From Bacteroides intestinalis (GTDB lineage Bacteria; Bacteroidota; Bacteroidia; Bacteroidales; Bacteroidaceae), in the NCBI RefSeq assembly GCF_003464595.1, contig NZ_QRZF01000001.1:1-64000 (forward strand): a stretch of DNA of 64,000 bases. Direction: 5' to 3'. Positions within the stretch are counted from its first letter, which is position 1. Each line of letters begins with the position of its first letter. This document shows, in pieces, positions 50,232 to 60,700 of the stretch. The notes below the pieces were generated by a model. It did no database searches. It was not told the DNA's origin and worked only from the letters and a program-made list of their open reading frames with translations. A program made the translations under genes and the position numbers.

Positions 50232-51524
50232 CTATTTTGTTCCTGACGGATAGTTCTTAATAACAGTATCTAAATAGTCGGTACGCTGTTGAAGCCATTG
50301 TTTCATTCGAGATATCTCTGTCTGATAATCTTTGTCAATAGGCCAACGTTCAGCATTCCGTTTCATTGCTTCGGAACAAGATGTTACAAAGATATTCGTT
50401 TCCTCCCAAAAGTCTGACATTATTTTATCCCTGATTGTTTGCCAACGTGCTTTATACTCACTAACAAAGTGCTTATTTTTAAATAAATCAGTGAAGAAAG
50501 AGGGTACATAATAACCTCCGATATGATTGGCAGGATCAGTACCTAATACCAATTCACGATAACTAGTGAAAAAATTGTGTCCGGTATACATAGTTCCCCA
50601 ATCGAAGTCAAAACCGGCATCAAAGTCCCAAAGCGGCCCCATTGTCCAGAGTCCTTCTTTGTCTTTATGCATATAAATACTACGAGGGGCATCCACTTCC
50701 ACATTATAGACTAACTCCTGTATCAGCATATAGTCAATAAACGAAGCAATATTCATTAATTTAGAGGTTGCTTCATAATTACATTCATATATGCTTTGTT
50801 CCAACCGGGCAAAATCATTTTGTACTACTTTCAGTTGGTTAGTAGTCGCATCCTCAGGATATTTCACACAGATGGGCATCTTGTAAACTGTCGACCAGAA
50901 ATTATCCCCTCCATCCGGATTAAGCTCCGGTCCGTCATCCGCATCCAGCGAGATCAGCATTCCTTGCTCATCATCCACCGCTACACGACTACTGCCCTGT
51001 TCAACTTGTTCGGTCAATTGATAAAGTCCAATATAATCCCCATTCAGTGTGACTTCTACATAACGAGAATGGTTAATATAAGGAAGTTCCAATTGTTGTC
51101 CTGCTATAAAAGTGAAGGTATTCATCATGTGAGTTGGATCCCGATAATTAGCCAACAGTACCCAATCCTTCTCAGTAGCCAATCCGAGTATCTCTGACTT
51201 CTTATCCAGTTTAATGCGATAAGGTTTCTTAGGATACCATAACCATGTGGAGTTTCCACGTCCGCGAATACGTCCGGTTCCTGTATAATTCCATTCTTCT
51301 TTTTTCGACTCAATGGTGAGGGTACAGTTTACATAGTCCTTCTTATCTTTTGAGATGATAGGGGCAGCATTCTCGGTGGTGATAGCCAGTTGTGCAACTT
51401 GATATTGAGCATCCACAACTTCACTTGTATCTGGTATATCTGGTTCTACAGGCGCAGAGTCATCTGAGCAATTTACCAAGAACGCAGATAAACATATCAA
51501 GCCAAAAATATTTGCTAATTTCAT
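50232..51524 (-). CDS. CotH-family kinase-like lipoprotein
   Basis: 430 residues from ATG 51524 (MKLANIFGLICLSAFLVNC), lipobox LVNC. A short N-terminal beta domain (YVNCTLTIESKKEEWNYTG) precedes the CotH core: TGRIRGRGNSTWLWYPKKPYRI, in pieces GRGNSTW and KKPYRIKLDKKS, then ANYRDPTHMMNTF, LNGDYIGLYQLTEQVE with the ATP-site glutamate region, and MGPLWDFDAGFDFDWG holding the metal-binding DFD. CotH enzymes phosphorylate proteins at serines in Bacillus spore coats; Bacteroides homologues sit in outer-membrane lipoprotein positions. In this PUL the target is unknown and binding rather than catalysis is possible. Confidence 0.87.
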   Translation of the reverse strand: MKLANIFGLICLSAFLVNCSDDSAPVEPDIPDTSEVVDAQYQVAQLAITTENAAPIISKDKKDYVNCTLTIESKKEEWNYTGTGRIRGRGNSTWLWYPKKPYRIKLDKKSEILGLATEKDWVLLANYRDPTHMMNTFTFIAGQQLELPYINHSRYVEVTLNGDYIGLYQLTEQVEQGSSRVAVDDEQGMLISLDADDGPELNPDGGDNFWSTVYKMPICVKYPEDATTNQLKVVQNDFARLEQSIYECNYEATSKLMNIASFIDYMLIQELVYNVEVDAPRSIYMHKDKEGLWTMGPLWDFDAGFDFDWGTMYTGHNFFTSYRELVLGTDPANHIGGYYVPSFFTDLFKNKHFVSEYKARWQTIRDKIMSDFWEETNIFVTSCSEAMKRNAERWPIDKDYQTEISRMKQWLQQRTDYLDTVIKNYPSGTK

Positions 51525-51635
51525 TGTATTTTTATTTAATGCAGGAGAGAAATGATATCCAAGCGCATAAGATAAAAAAGGAGGAATAAAAGGATTTACT
51601 TTTATTTCCTCCCATTTCCACATATAACCTAATAC

Positions 51636-52100
51636 CTATTTATGACTTTCCTCTGTTGGAATGATATCAGAAAGTTCAATAGTATAAACATAAGTTTTGT
51701 TTCTCATTTTTGAATTGGAGATTATTTGGTGCTTCATTGCAGTTTTCCCACTAAAAGTAATTGTTCCCACATAATCCTCATACTCTTTTTTCATGTTGGA
51801 CACAATCATATAAGCTCCTTCTTCGTCACCCAAATGGATAAACATATTATCTTGTTCTCTTTCCGGAAAAATAATCCATTCTTTTGTATCTTCATCATAT
51901 GACAACTTTCCTAATAAATTTGCAACATTAAAAGCCTGTCTATCTTTGGCATCGGGCACAAAGATTTCCGATTCATCCACCTGCTTTTTACTCCCACTAT
52001 CGTTATCGCCGCAAGATGTCAGAGTAAAAGTTAATAAATACAGCAAACAAAAGAGCAAAGGCATTGCTAATGAAAAATTAAATAAACGAGTCATAATCAT
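51636..52100 (-). CDS. Small hypothetical lipoprotein of the PUL
   Basis: 154 residues from ATG 52100 (MIMTRLFNFSLAMPLLFCLL), lipobox LTSC followed by GDNDSGSKK, fitting a surface lipoprotein. The longer frame to 52181 would add MKKILGKEEKVFFH and overlap the preceding gene by four bases. The rest (EDTKEWIIFPEREQDNMFIH, EDYVGTITFSGKTAMKHQ) is a single beta-rich domain that I do not recognise. Between the BACON/DUF6055 protein and the CotH gene in the PUL transcript. Confidence 0.75.
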   Translation of the reverse strand: MIMTRLFNFSLAMPLLFCLLYLLTFTLTSCGDNDSGSKKQVDESEIFVPDAKDRQAFNVANLLGKLSYDEDTKEWIIFPEREQDNMFIHLGDEEGAYMIVSNMKKEYEDYVGTITFSGKTAMKHQIISNSKMRNKTYVYTIELSDIIPTEESHK

Positions 52101-52177
52101 GTTTTTAAGGTTATCAAATTTATTATTAAAAGAAGGAAGATGAAAGAATACTTTTTCTTCCTTCCCTAAGATTTTCT

Positions 52178-54463
52178 TCAAAACTGTAGATTTAACACAA
52201 AAGTAGCTTTATATTGCATGCCATTCTTGGTATATACCAACGATGGTTTTACTACATACTTCTTTCCAGCCACACTACTTCCCGGTTTATGACCATATTT
52301 AAAAACGAATGCATCTTTATCATATTCAATCCAAATGGGATCATTATTCCCCCATGAGCCTTGATTACCTTCAGTTGTACAGTAAAATCCACCATTAGCC
52401 GTATAGGTATAAGAGTAAGTTCCATCCGTTTGTAGCAAACCAAAAGCTATTTTTCCTTCAGCAGGATTTGATGTTTGCCCGTTTGCAATGGTTAATGTAT
52501 TTCCACTCAGTACACTGGGTTGCATAACAAAAGCTTGCGCCAGTTTTTGAATATCTCCATTCGACTGCAAATCAATAACCCCCAGATCATAACCTTCTGT
52601 TGTAGCATTACAATTGAAGCTATAAGTAAACTCCGCATCTTTAGGATCGGCATTCGTGTCAATATTAAAACTCCCCAAAAGATCAGTACCGTTAAATTTC
52701 ACCTTATAAGGCCATTGTTCATCAGTTAACTCTTTTTCGTCCCATGGGTTCGCTTTGTATTGATTGGGAGCTCCTAATACCACAAAATACAACTTGTCGG
52801 TATTAGCAGGAATAGTAAAGTTTACAGAATTTACTGCTTTCTGATTCATTTCTCCATATACACGAGTACCGTCAGTTTTCAAAGCAACAAAACCATAACG
52901 CCATCCTGCGTTGCTTGCAGTTCCTGCATTGTATTTATTTACATTCCCTTTCACTGCTTCCGACTCCATATATTCACCCGGATCATCAATAGCTAAAGCA
53001 GAACCCGGTGCCAACCCTTCAAAATTAACAGTAATAGCAGTGCCTGCCTCTGGCACGTTCAACGCTATAACATTGAAACCTGTGGAACCCGGACAACTGG
53101 CATAAGCAACCTGATAATAATTATCCTCAATCTGATAGAGTTTAGTAGAATATTTCCCAATATACCCATCAGCATAATTGCGAATGACATCAATATCAAA
53201 AGTAGCCATTCGTACAGCATAATCATATAGTTCTGTTTTCATGGCCTCCCATTGGTTACCACAATACAAACGCATATATGTTCCGATAGCATCTTCTGGA
53301 GAAGCTGAACGTTTCCATATTTCACCTACAGTTTCAATGCCATGTTTTTGTGTCCAGTAGTACTGCAGCCAATAACTAGCATAACGCATCCATTCATGTT
53401 CAAAGTGACGGTGACAATTAGCCAACCATACATCAAAGTGGTAATTAGCAAACAATTGTTCTGGATAATCCTGATAAGATTGCCACTGTGCGCACTGTTC
53501 CCAGAATCCATTACCACCATTACTGCCTTCGTAGCCATAACGGAAACCATGCTTAAAATCATTAGGCTCACCCTGCAGTATCTTATCACAATAAACCTGA
53601 TACTGGAAACTATGTCCAATTTCATGAGCAATAGTAGAACCTACCGGCTGACAAGTACTGGGATTCACCCACAAAGCACCAATTGTATTATCATAGCCAG
53701 AGCCTGTTGCAAGCCATTCAGTCTGATACAACAAGTAAATTTCCATTTTATATTTGTCCAAATAAGATTTACCTTGTCCCAGTTCAGCAAATTTCAGCTT
53801 TTCAATATTTGTTTTATAGAATTGTTCTGCTTTTTCCAATAAATCATTGATATCCACACGCAAAGCTGCATCTACAGCTGCTGCATTTGGATCGTCTCCG
53901 AAGCCTGCTTCCCAAAATACAAAGAAATGTTCACTCTGTTTGCTCCGGAACCAAGACCATTTGGCATCGCTGCGAAGCATGTTCATACTACTGAATTCTT
54001 CAGGTTTATAATACTTGTCAAAATCTTGAATATCAGCTTCATCCATAATTAATAAAGAAGTACCGGCTTGTGCTACACTAATTTCCTGTTTTGTAGTACC
54101 ACAGGTTAAAATAACTGTAGCTGTACGAGCTTCTTTATTAGTATTTTTTTTCAAGGTTAGCCCTATTTTCATCATTCCACCAATCCCCTTATCAGCAGAG
54201 AGAGTTAACCAACTCGCAGCATTAGTTTCTTTCAGAGCTGCAGTCCATGACGCCAAAGCAGTAAAACTAACAGACGTATAGGTATCCTCTGCTTCTAATG
54301 AAAAAGAGAGTTGGTCTTCATTAACGGTTATCATATTTTCCCCTGTACCTTCTTCTTTGTCATCACTACATCCTACAAAGAAGAAAGGGTAAACCATCAT
54401 TATCAGGCACATTAACATTTGACCAATAAGTTTTGTCAAGAGTTCTTTTTTTATACTTCTCAT
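52178..54463 (-). CDS. BACON-DUF6055-DUF4859 multi-domain lipoprotein
   Basis: 761 residues. Signal with lipobox FVGC after KLIGQMLMCLIMMVYPFFF. Residues 45-130 are a BACON domain (SWTAALKETNAASWLTLSAD, ISVAQAG end). Residues 155-560 are the DUF6055 core with WSWFRSKQSEHFFVFWEAG and the zinc motif IAHEIGHSFQYQ (His280, Glu281, His284). The last 150 residues are a DUF4859 domain (FNCNATTEGYDLGVIDLQ, GNQGSWGNNDPIWIEYD). BACON and DUF4859 are seen in glycan- or mucin-binding PUL proteins, so the enzyme core is probably held on a glycosylated substrate at the cell surface. Confidence 0.88.
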   Translation of the reverse strand: MRSIKKELLTKLIGQMLMCLIMMVYPFFFVGCSDDKEEGTGENMITVNEDQLSFSLEAEDTYTSVSFTALASWTAALKETNAASWLTLSADKGIGGMMKIGLTLKKNTNKEARTATVILTCGTTKQEISVAQAGTSLLIMDEADIQDFDKYYKPEEFSSMNMLRSDAKWSWFRSKQSEHFFVFWEAGFGDDPNAAAVDAALRVDINDLLEKAEQFYKTNIEKLKFAELGQGKSYLDKYKMEIYLLYQTEWLATGSGYDNTIGALWVNPSTCQPVGSTIAHEIGHSFQYQVYCDKILQGEPNDFKHGFRYGYEGSNGGNGFWEQCAQWQSYQDYPEQLFANYHFDVWLANCHRHFEHEWMRYASYWLQYYWTQKHGIETVGEIWKRSASPEDAIGTYMRLYCGNQWEAMKTELYDYAVRMATFDIDVIRNYADGYIGKYSTKLYQIEDNYYQVAYASCPGSTGFNVIALNVPEAGTAITVNFEGLAPGSALAIDDPGEYMESEAVKGNVNKYNAGTASNAGWRYGFVALKTDGTRVYGEMNQKAVNSVNFTIPANTDKLYFVVLGAPNQYKANPWDEKELTDEQWPYKVKFNGTDLLGSFNIDTNADPKDAEFTYSFNCNATTEGYDLGVIDLQSNGDIQKLAQAFVMQPSVLSGNTLTIANGQTSNPAEGKIAFGLLQTDGTYSYTYTANGGFYCTTEGNQGSWGNNDPIWIEYDKDAFVFKYGHKPGSSVAGKKYVVKPSLVYTKNGMQYKATFVLNLQF

Positions 54464-54520
54464 AGTGTTAGTATATATAGCAGGGAATAGAATAACTCTA
54501 CTCCCTACAGTTTACATTTA

Positions 54521-56032
54521 TTATTCAGCTTTTGCTCCTACCTTAACGGTTAAATTCACTGTTACAACGCCTCCATTACAAGAGATGATATATTTAGAAG
54601 CCACCGCAGTATTAGGTAAACAGCTTTCCGGATGGTTACCAGCATACAAATAAAGCGCCGTTTCCGAACTTCCGAGACAACAGAATACCACACTCTCCGT
54701 ACCATAACTACAAACTTCACCGGTTGCATTAAGCCAATATCCTGGAGCATCACTAGTATATGTCGGATCTTCTTCACTGACTTTACCACAATATATTTTC
54801 AAATCACCGCTAATTCTTGCCTTGTGAATTTGATAAGTAGTCATTTTGAAAGCCTCACGAAGTACATCCTTCACATCAAACTGTACATTGCTAAATGTAT
54901 CATCCCACGATTTCTCAATAGTAACATCCAATACTTTATCTGTAGTTGGTTCCCCTACAGGAGGAGTTTCCGGATCTTCATACGCAACGATATTAACGGT
55001 AATATTCAACATTACTATTTTATTGTTTGCTAAGAAGCCATATTTTGCAGTTACACTGTATCCACCTTCCAATGCATTTGGCATTTGTCCTACATATAAA
55101 ACGTCCAAATCTTCCTCTTCAACGTCATCACCCAATCCATAATATTCCACATATATTCCAGCGCCATCCCCATGAGAACCGGCAAAACCATTAAGATCGT
55201 ACCAGAAGCCATTAGTAGCACTCGTTTCTTGCGCATAACTCCCATCAGAATTAACACCGATAATTTGTACATCTTCTAAAGAGGATATTCCCAAATCACT
55301 CAATACTTTTGCTCGATCAAACGCTATTGGATCTGAATCATAAGTTGATCTCGGATTCATTGTCACAGTTAAATCCTGTGTACTAACAATCGTAGCACTT
55401 ATCTGTCCTTTTTCTTTGGGCTTCGCGGTAATAACAACTGCAATACGCTTTTCTTGATACTTCAAGCACTCAATAAACTTAACATCTTTACCAACTTCCA
55501 GTTTGCCAGGCATTTGTCCTACATTGAAGTATCCTCCTTCTGCATCATATTCTGCAAAAACTCTTGCATTATCTCCCCAAGAAGCTGTATTACCATCTTT
55601 ATCCCACCAATGTCCCCAATAAGAGTTGGTATTAGAATTCGTCATATTATCAGCATGTGTAGTGCCTTCAATACAGAAACCTGTGATATCTGGGGCATCT
55701 TCATAAGGTTTATCCGATCCCATATTGGCAATACCATGTGCCAATTGAGTCGGAGTTATTCCAAATAAATCAGCGATCTTAACCGTATCAATATAAACAT
55801 ATACACCATCATATCCATTAGCAAGAATTGTTATTTCAGCATCATATTCAAGAATCAAATCAGCATTAATAGAATTCTTCTGCGCCTCTTTTATAGAATC
55901 TTGACGCGCCAATTCTGCTATTTCTTCAGCAGTAAGGATGTGTTCACTCCATATATCCGTATTATCACCACACCCTGCCAAACCGGACATTAGTAAGGCA
56001 AAGCATACAAGGTAAAAATATATCTTTTTCAT
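54521..56032 (-). CDS. Triple-DUF4859 surface glycan-binding lipoprotein candidate
   Basis: 503 residues. Lipobox LAGC in MSGLAGCGDN. Three successive DUF4859 domains are visible by repeated elements: YWGHWWDKDGNTASWGDNARVF with FNVGQMPG (near 135-175), FWYDLNGFAGSHGDGAGIYVEYYG with LYVGQMPN (near 275-320), and GYWLNATGEVCSYGTESVVF with LYAGNHPE (near 430-475). The Trp/Tyr-rich faces suit carbohydrate contact. It directly follows SusD, the usual position of a SusE/F-like surface glycan-binding protein, and so probably replaces that role here. Confidence 0.83.
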   Translation of the reverse strand: MKKIYFYLVCFALLMSGLAGCGDNTDIWSEHILTAEEIAELARQDSIKEAQKNSINADLILEYDAEITILANGYDGVYVYIDTVKIADLFGITPTQLAHGIANMGSDKPYEDAPDITGFCIEGTTHADNMTNSNTNSYWGHWWDKDGNTASWGDNARVFAEYDAEGGYFNVGQMPGKLEVGKDVKFIECLKYQEKRIAVVITAKPKEKGQISATIVSTQDLTVTMNPRSTYDSDPIAFDRAKVLSDLGISSLEDVQIIGVNSDGSYAQETSATNGFWYDLNGFAGSHGDGAGIYVEYYGLGDDVEEEDLDVLYVGQMPNALEGGYSVTAKYGFLANNKIVMLNITVNIVAYEDPETPPVGEPTTDKVLDVTIEKSWDDTFSNVQFDVKDVLREAFKMTTYQIHKARISGDLKIYCGKVSEEDPTYTSDAPGYWLNATGEVCSYGTESVVFCCLGSSETALYLYAGNHPESCLPNTAVASKYIISCNGGVVTVNLTVKVGAKAE

Positions 56033-56058
56033 ATTATTCTATTTTTTAGGGTTATCAC

Positions 56059-57768
56059 TTATTCAGTAGCTCCAGTATAACCTGTATTTTGCTTCAGATT
56101 AATATTAGATCTCATTGCCTGTTCTGGAATCGGGAAGTAATTCCAATGAGATTCCGTAGTAGCATCCTTACAGAACCATGATTTACCATTGTATACACTA
56201 CGTCCATCAGTCATCTTAAAACGAATCAGATCTTGGCGACGATGTTGTTCACCTACAAACTCCCAGCCCAGATCATCCAATAAACCACCTAATTCAATGT
56301 CTGCACCACCTTCCGTAGTAGATACATAAGAAGCCGGATCCCAGTTTGCATAACCTTCACAGGTATATTCACGGTGACCATAATTATAGCAACTTCCTCC
56401 TTTTAATTGAGCTACGGAACGAACGGCTTTTGTGGCTGCATCAAATGAGCGTTTACGAACTTCAGTCACCAAGTCGGCAGCAGTTTGCTCGTCACGTCCT
56501 AAACGAAGTAAACACTCAGCCTTAATAAACATTGCATCAGCCAAACGGAAAACAGGTATATCATCAGCAATTGTGCCATACTCTCCTGCTACGATTTCAT
56601 ACTTCACCATGCGATATCCTTCCTGCTTATAAGCACCCGGTACATCAATAGAATGTACATTCTTATTATAGTTCAGAATACCTTCACCTGCCCAATCATC
56701 TTCAGCATACTCTATATAATCACCTGCCTGTGAAGTATAAGTGCCATCAGAATTCTTCACTGCTTTCTTCTGCTTACCACCTGTCCAAGTATCTGTTAAA
56801 CGGTTATCTGCCGCATCGTACGAATCAATGAACTGTGGAACAGCACAACTACCATTGGTTGCATTAGCCGTACATCCAAAAGCCTCCAGACCTACCTGTG
56901 GAAAAGAGTAAGTATGCAATAAGAAATGTTTCGCGTGAGTTCTATCTTGCGGTATTGCAAATATTATCTCCGGATTATCATCTATGTTCTCACGGAAACA
57001 ATCACTATATTTGGGAGCTAAAGTGTAACCACCATTATCAATAATGTCATTCACCTCAAGCAATGCTGCTTCATAACCATCATTACCAGTTGTACCCAGA
57101 TAGACATTTTTATTTAAATAGAGTTTAGCAAGTGCCATGCAAACTGACCAACGATTACCATAACCAAAATATTTGTCAGTACCGATATCTTCTTTAATCT
57201 CCGTCAATTCTTTTACACAGAATTCATAGACTTCTTGTGTAGTATTCTGTTCTGGCAGGTATCCATCTGGTACATCCAAAGTCGTTTCTATAGGTACATT
57301 ACGGAAATAATCCAATAGTTGATAATAAGTCATAGCACGAAAGAATCGCATCTGGGCACGGTCTGCTGCATTTTCTGCAGGCATTACATCAAGCACTTTA
57401 TTACAATAACCAATACATCCAAAAGCAAAATTCCAAATATTCTCAGCATGCCCTAAATTATAATTCCAATCATGCTTATGAAGATTTACATAAACATCTC
57501 CCCAACCTATACCTACACGAAAAGGAACCATATACTGATCTGTACATTGTTCGTTCAACTCCCAAGAACCAAACCAAGAACAATGCATATAGCGATATTG
57601 CGCTATGGCCTGTCCCATCAATGAAGCAACATCTTTCTCGCTATCAAAATCAATATTCGTATCATTCAGTGTACTATATAGATTTTCTGTCAAATCAGTG
57701 CAAGCAGTCAGACTCAGCATACTGCTAGCCATCAATCCCATAAGGGTATTTTTTAAATATCTTTTCAT
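56059..57768 (-). CDS. SusD/RagB-family nutrient-binding lipoprotein
   Basis: 569 residues. Signal MKRYLKNTLMGLMASSMLSLTAC (lipobox LTAC). Family signs are ENLYSTLNDTNIDFDSEKD at the N-terminus, RFFRAMTYYQLLDYFRNVP with TPR-like helices, FRLADAMFIKAECLLRLGRDEQ in the second half and WEFVGEQHRRQDLIRFKMTDGR near the end, with FPIPEQAMRSN as the closing motif. It covers the SusC pore and captures glycan at the surface. Twelve bases after SusC, in the canonical pair. Confidence 0.97.
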   Translation of the reverse strand: MKRYLKNTLMGLMASSMLSLTACTDLTENLYSTLNDTNIDFDSEKDVASLMGQAIAQYRYMHCSWFGSWELNEQCTDQYMVPFRVGIGWGDVYVNLHKHDWNYNLGHAENIWNFAFGCIGYCNKVLDVMPAENAADRAQMRFFRAMTYYQLLDYFRNVPIETTLDVPDGYLPEQNTTQEVYEFCVKELTEIKEDIGTDKYFGYGNRWSVCMALAKLYLNKNVYLGTTGNDGYEAALLEVNDIIDNGGYTLAPKYSDCFRENIDDNPEIIFAIPQDRTHAKHFLLHTYSFPQVGLEAFGCTANATNGSCAVPQFIDSYDAADNRLTDTWTGGKQKKAVKNSDGTYTSQAGDYIEYAEDDWAGEGILNYNKNVHSIDVPGAYKQEGYRMVKYEIVAGEYGTIADDIPVFRLADAMFIKAECLLRLGRDEQTAADLVTEVRKRSFDAATKAVRSVAQLKGGSCYNYGHREYTCEGYANWDPASYVSTTEGGADIELGGLLDDLGWEFVGEQHRRQDLIRFKMTDGRSVYNGKSWFCKDATTESHWNYFPIPEQAMRSNINLKQNTGYTGATE

Positions 57769-57780
57769 AATCAGTTTCTA

Positions 57781-60700
57781 TTAAAAGGTAAGATTCATGC
57801 CAACCGTAAACGACCGAGTAGTAGGATATTTATCCTGATAGTCAATACCCGGTGACATAAAGTTATTAGATACTTCAGGATCAATGCCTGAATAACCAGT
57901 AATACAGAATACGTTTTCTGCCGACAAATAGAGACGTGCGTAATTAATAAACTTTTTAATCTTTCCTGCCAGAGGCAGTTCATACCCCAGAGTTACATTG
58001 GTTAGTTTCACGAAATCACCTTTCTCTAAATGATCACTCCAGAATCCTTGCCCCATAGAGTTGGATAAACGTACCATTTTTTGTTTGCCAGTAGCTTCGT
58101 CAATATAAGGTGTTCCATCCGTATTTATAGCCGAATAATAATTGGCTGCTGATTTCAAACGATTGTAAGCTACAGAGTTATTTTCGTAATAACAACGTTG
58201 CGCATTTAAAATTTTATATCCAAACTGTCCGGTAAACTGTAAGCTCAAATCAAAACTTTTATACCTGAAATTATTAGCCCAACCTGCATATACTTTGGGT
58301 AAGCCACTTCCCAGACGTTGACGATTTTCTTTCACATTCAAATTCGTATTGAATTCTTTAACAGCCCAACCACCTTTACCGTCAGATACTTCGACCAAAA
58401 CAACACCATCTTTACTAACACCTACAGATTTCAATCCCCAGAAATCACCGAGACTTTTACCAACCTCCATACAGTGAGTAGCAACGGTAATAGGTTCACC
58501 TAATCCACCAACCTCATGAAATGTTTCCGTTTCATATAAATCATTACTCAAACTTAACAGTTTATTCTTATTATGAGATAATGTCAATGTGGTATTCCAT
58601 TCAAAATCTCTCGTACGTACAGGAATAGCATTAATCATTATTTCAATACCATTGTTACGCATCTTACCAACATTGGCTGTAGTAGAACTGTACAAGTTGG
58701 GCGGAACGGGTACACTATAATCATACAACAAATCAGAAGTTGTTTTCACATAATAATCTACACTACCACTCAATCTCTCATTCAGCAAACTCCAGTCCAA
58801 ACCAAAATTATATTCCTTTGTCGTTTCCCACTTCAGGTCTTTGTTCGGATTTTGAGCAACTTTAAGAGTCTGTATCCAATCCCCTTCCTTATTCATTATA
58901 TCACCATAGGAATCATAATTATAAGTATACTGAGATAGGTAATTAGTAGTTGGGATTACTCCCGTAACACCATAACCTACACGCAACTTCAAATTATTCA
59001 GCCAAGTCTGATCTTTCATAAATTCCTCATTGCTGATAGTCCAACCCAAAGATACTGATGGGAAAGTACCCCAACGATGATTTGATCCAAAGCGAGTAGA
59101 ACCTTCACGACGTACGCTAATCAAAGCGTTATAACGATTATCATAACCATAACTTACACGACCGAAAAATCCGATCAATTTATCATCACTTTTTGAGGAG
59201 CTCATACCCGCATGACGATCTTCCTCTGTAAGCAAAGTTCCTATACCTAAGTTGTTGTATAAGTATGCTTCAGTCGGAAAATTACCGTTACTTGCACTGA
59301 AACCATCATACACATTATACAAATAGCTATAACCTACCAATGCAGATACACGATGTTTATCAATATTAAAATCATATTTAGAAGTCAATTCTATATTATC
59401 ATTACGTGAAGCTGATTCACTTTTGCTGGCAGAGCCATTGTAGTCATTCTGTGTCACTAATGAATAATGCTTACTGGTAGTATAGCTTTCTCCAGTATAA
59501 ACATTTTCTTTCATTGATACCATCAAATTTGTTTGCCAACCTTTGATAGGTTCAAAAGTGATGTTACCACTTAAACGATAAAAACGGTTACGCCCATCAC
59601 CAATATACTCATCTTGAATTCCACGCGGGTTATAGTAATACAATAAATTCAGATTTTCATTATAAGAACCATCTTCATTATATATCGGAGAAGATGGGTT
59701 GCGAATAATAGCCTGACGATAAGCATAGGTATTATTATTCAGTGTGTAAGTTTGACGGGTAACCAAAGCATTTACATTAAACTTTAACCAATCATTTAAT
59801 GCATATTGTGTGAAGTCAAGTTGCATCTTCAAATTACGGTTATCACTCTTACGCATAATTCCCTGCTCATCACTATAAGTCACATTGGCAGAATAAGTAG
59901 AATTTTTAGAACCTCCATCCAAAGTTAATGAATGATTTTGTCTATAACCTGCTTTACGAGTAATAGCAGCCAACCAATCTGTATCATAACCTTCATAATT
60001 GAAAGAAGTCATACCATAGAGCACATCATGCGTATCCATAAAATCTGATTTCTTTGTCCAGTTAGAGAAAGAAACATATCCAGAATAGTTAGCACTCGCA
60101 TGAGAATCACGTTTTCCACTTTTCGTAGTAATCAAAATCACACCATTTGCACCACGCGTACCATAAATTGCAGCAGCTGAAGCATCTTTCAACACATCAA
60201 TAGAAGCAATGTTTTCAGGAGCCACTGTTGTCAGTGAACCTTCTACACCATCTACTAAAACTAATGGAGTAACACTACCTTTAACTGTTGTAAGACCACG
60301 TAACATGATGCTGGAAGTTTCTGTTGGATCACCTGACGATTTTACAATACTCAAACCTGCGATTTTACCTTTTACCAACTCAGCAGCATCGCCAATCTTA
60401 CCAATTGTAAAGTCTTCCGCTTTCACACTCGTAATAGCACTCGTTACATCGCCTTTACGTTGCGTACCATAACCAATAACCACAACTTCATCAATCATTT
60501 TAGAATCTTCCTGAAGAGTTGCATTTATTTTTCTATTAGCTCCTACTGAAAATTCCTGCGTTTCATAGCCAATGTAAGAGATTACCAAAACAGACTTAGG
60601 GCCTTTTACTTTCAGCGTATATTCTCCATCAATATTGGTAATTACACCGTTAGATGTCCCCTTCTCAAGAACATTAGCACCAATAACTGGTTCACCTTCC

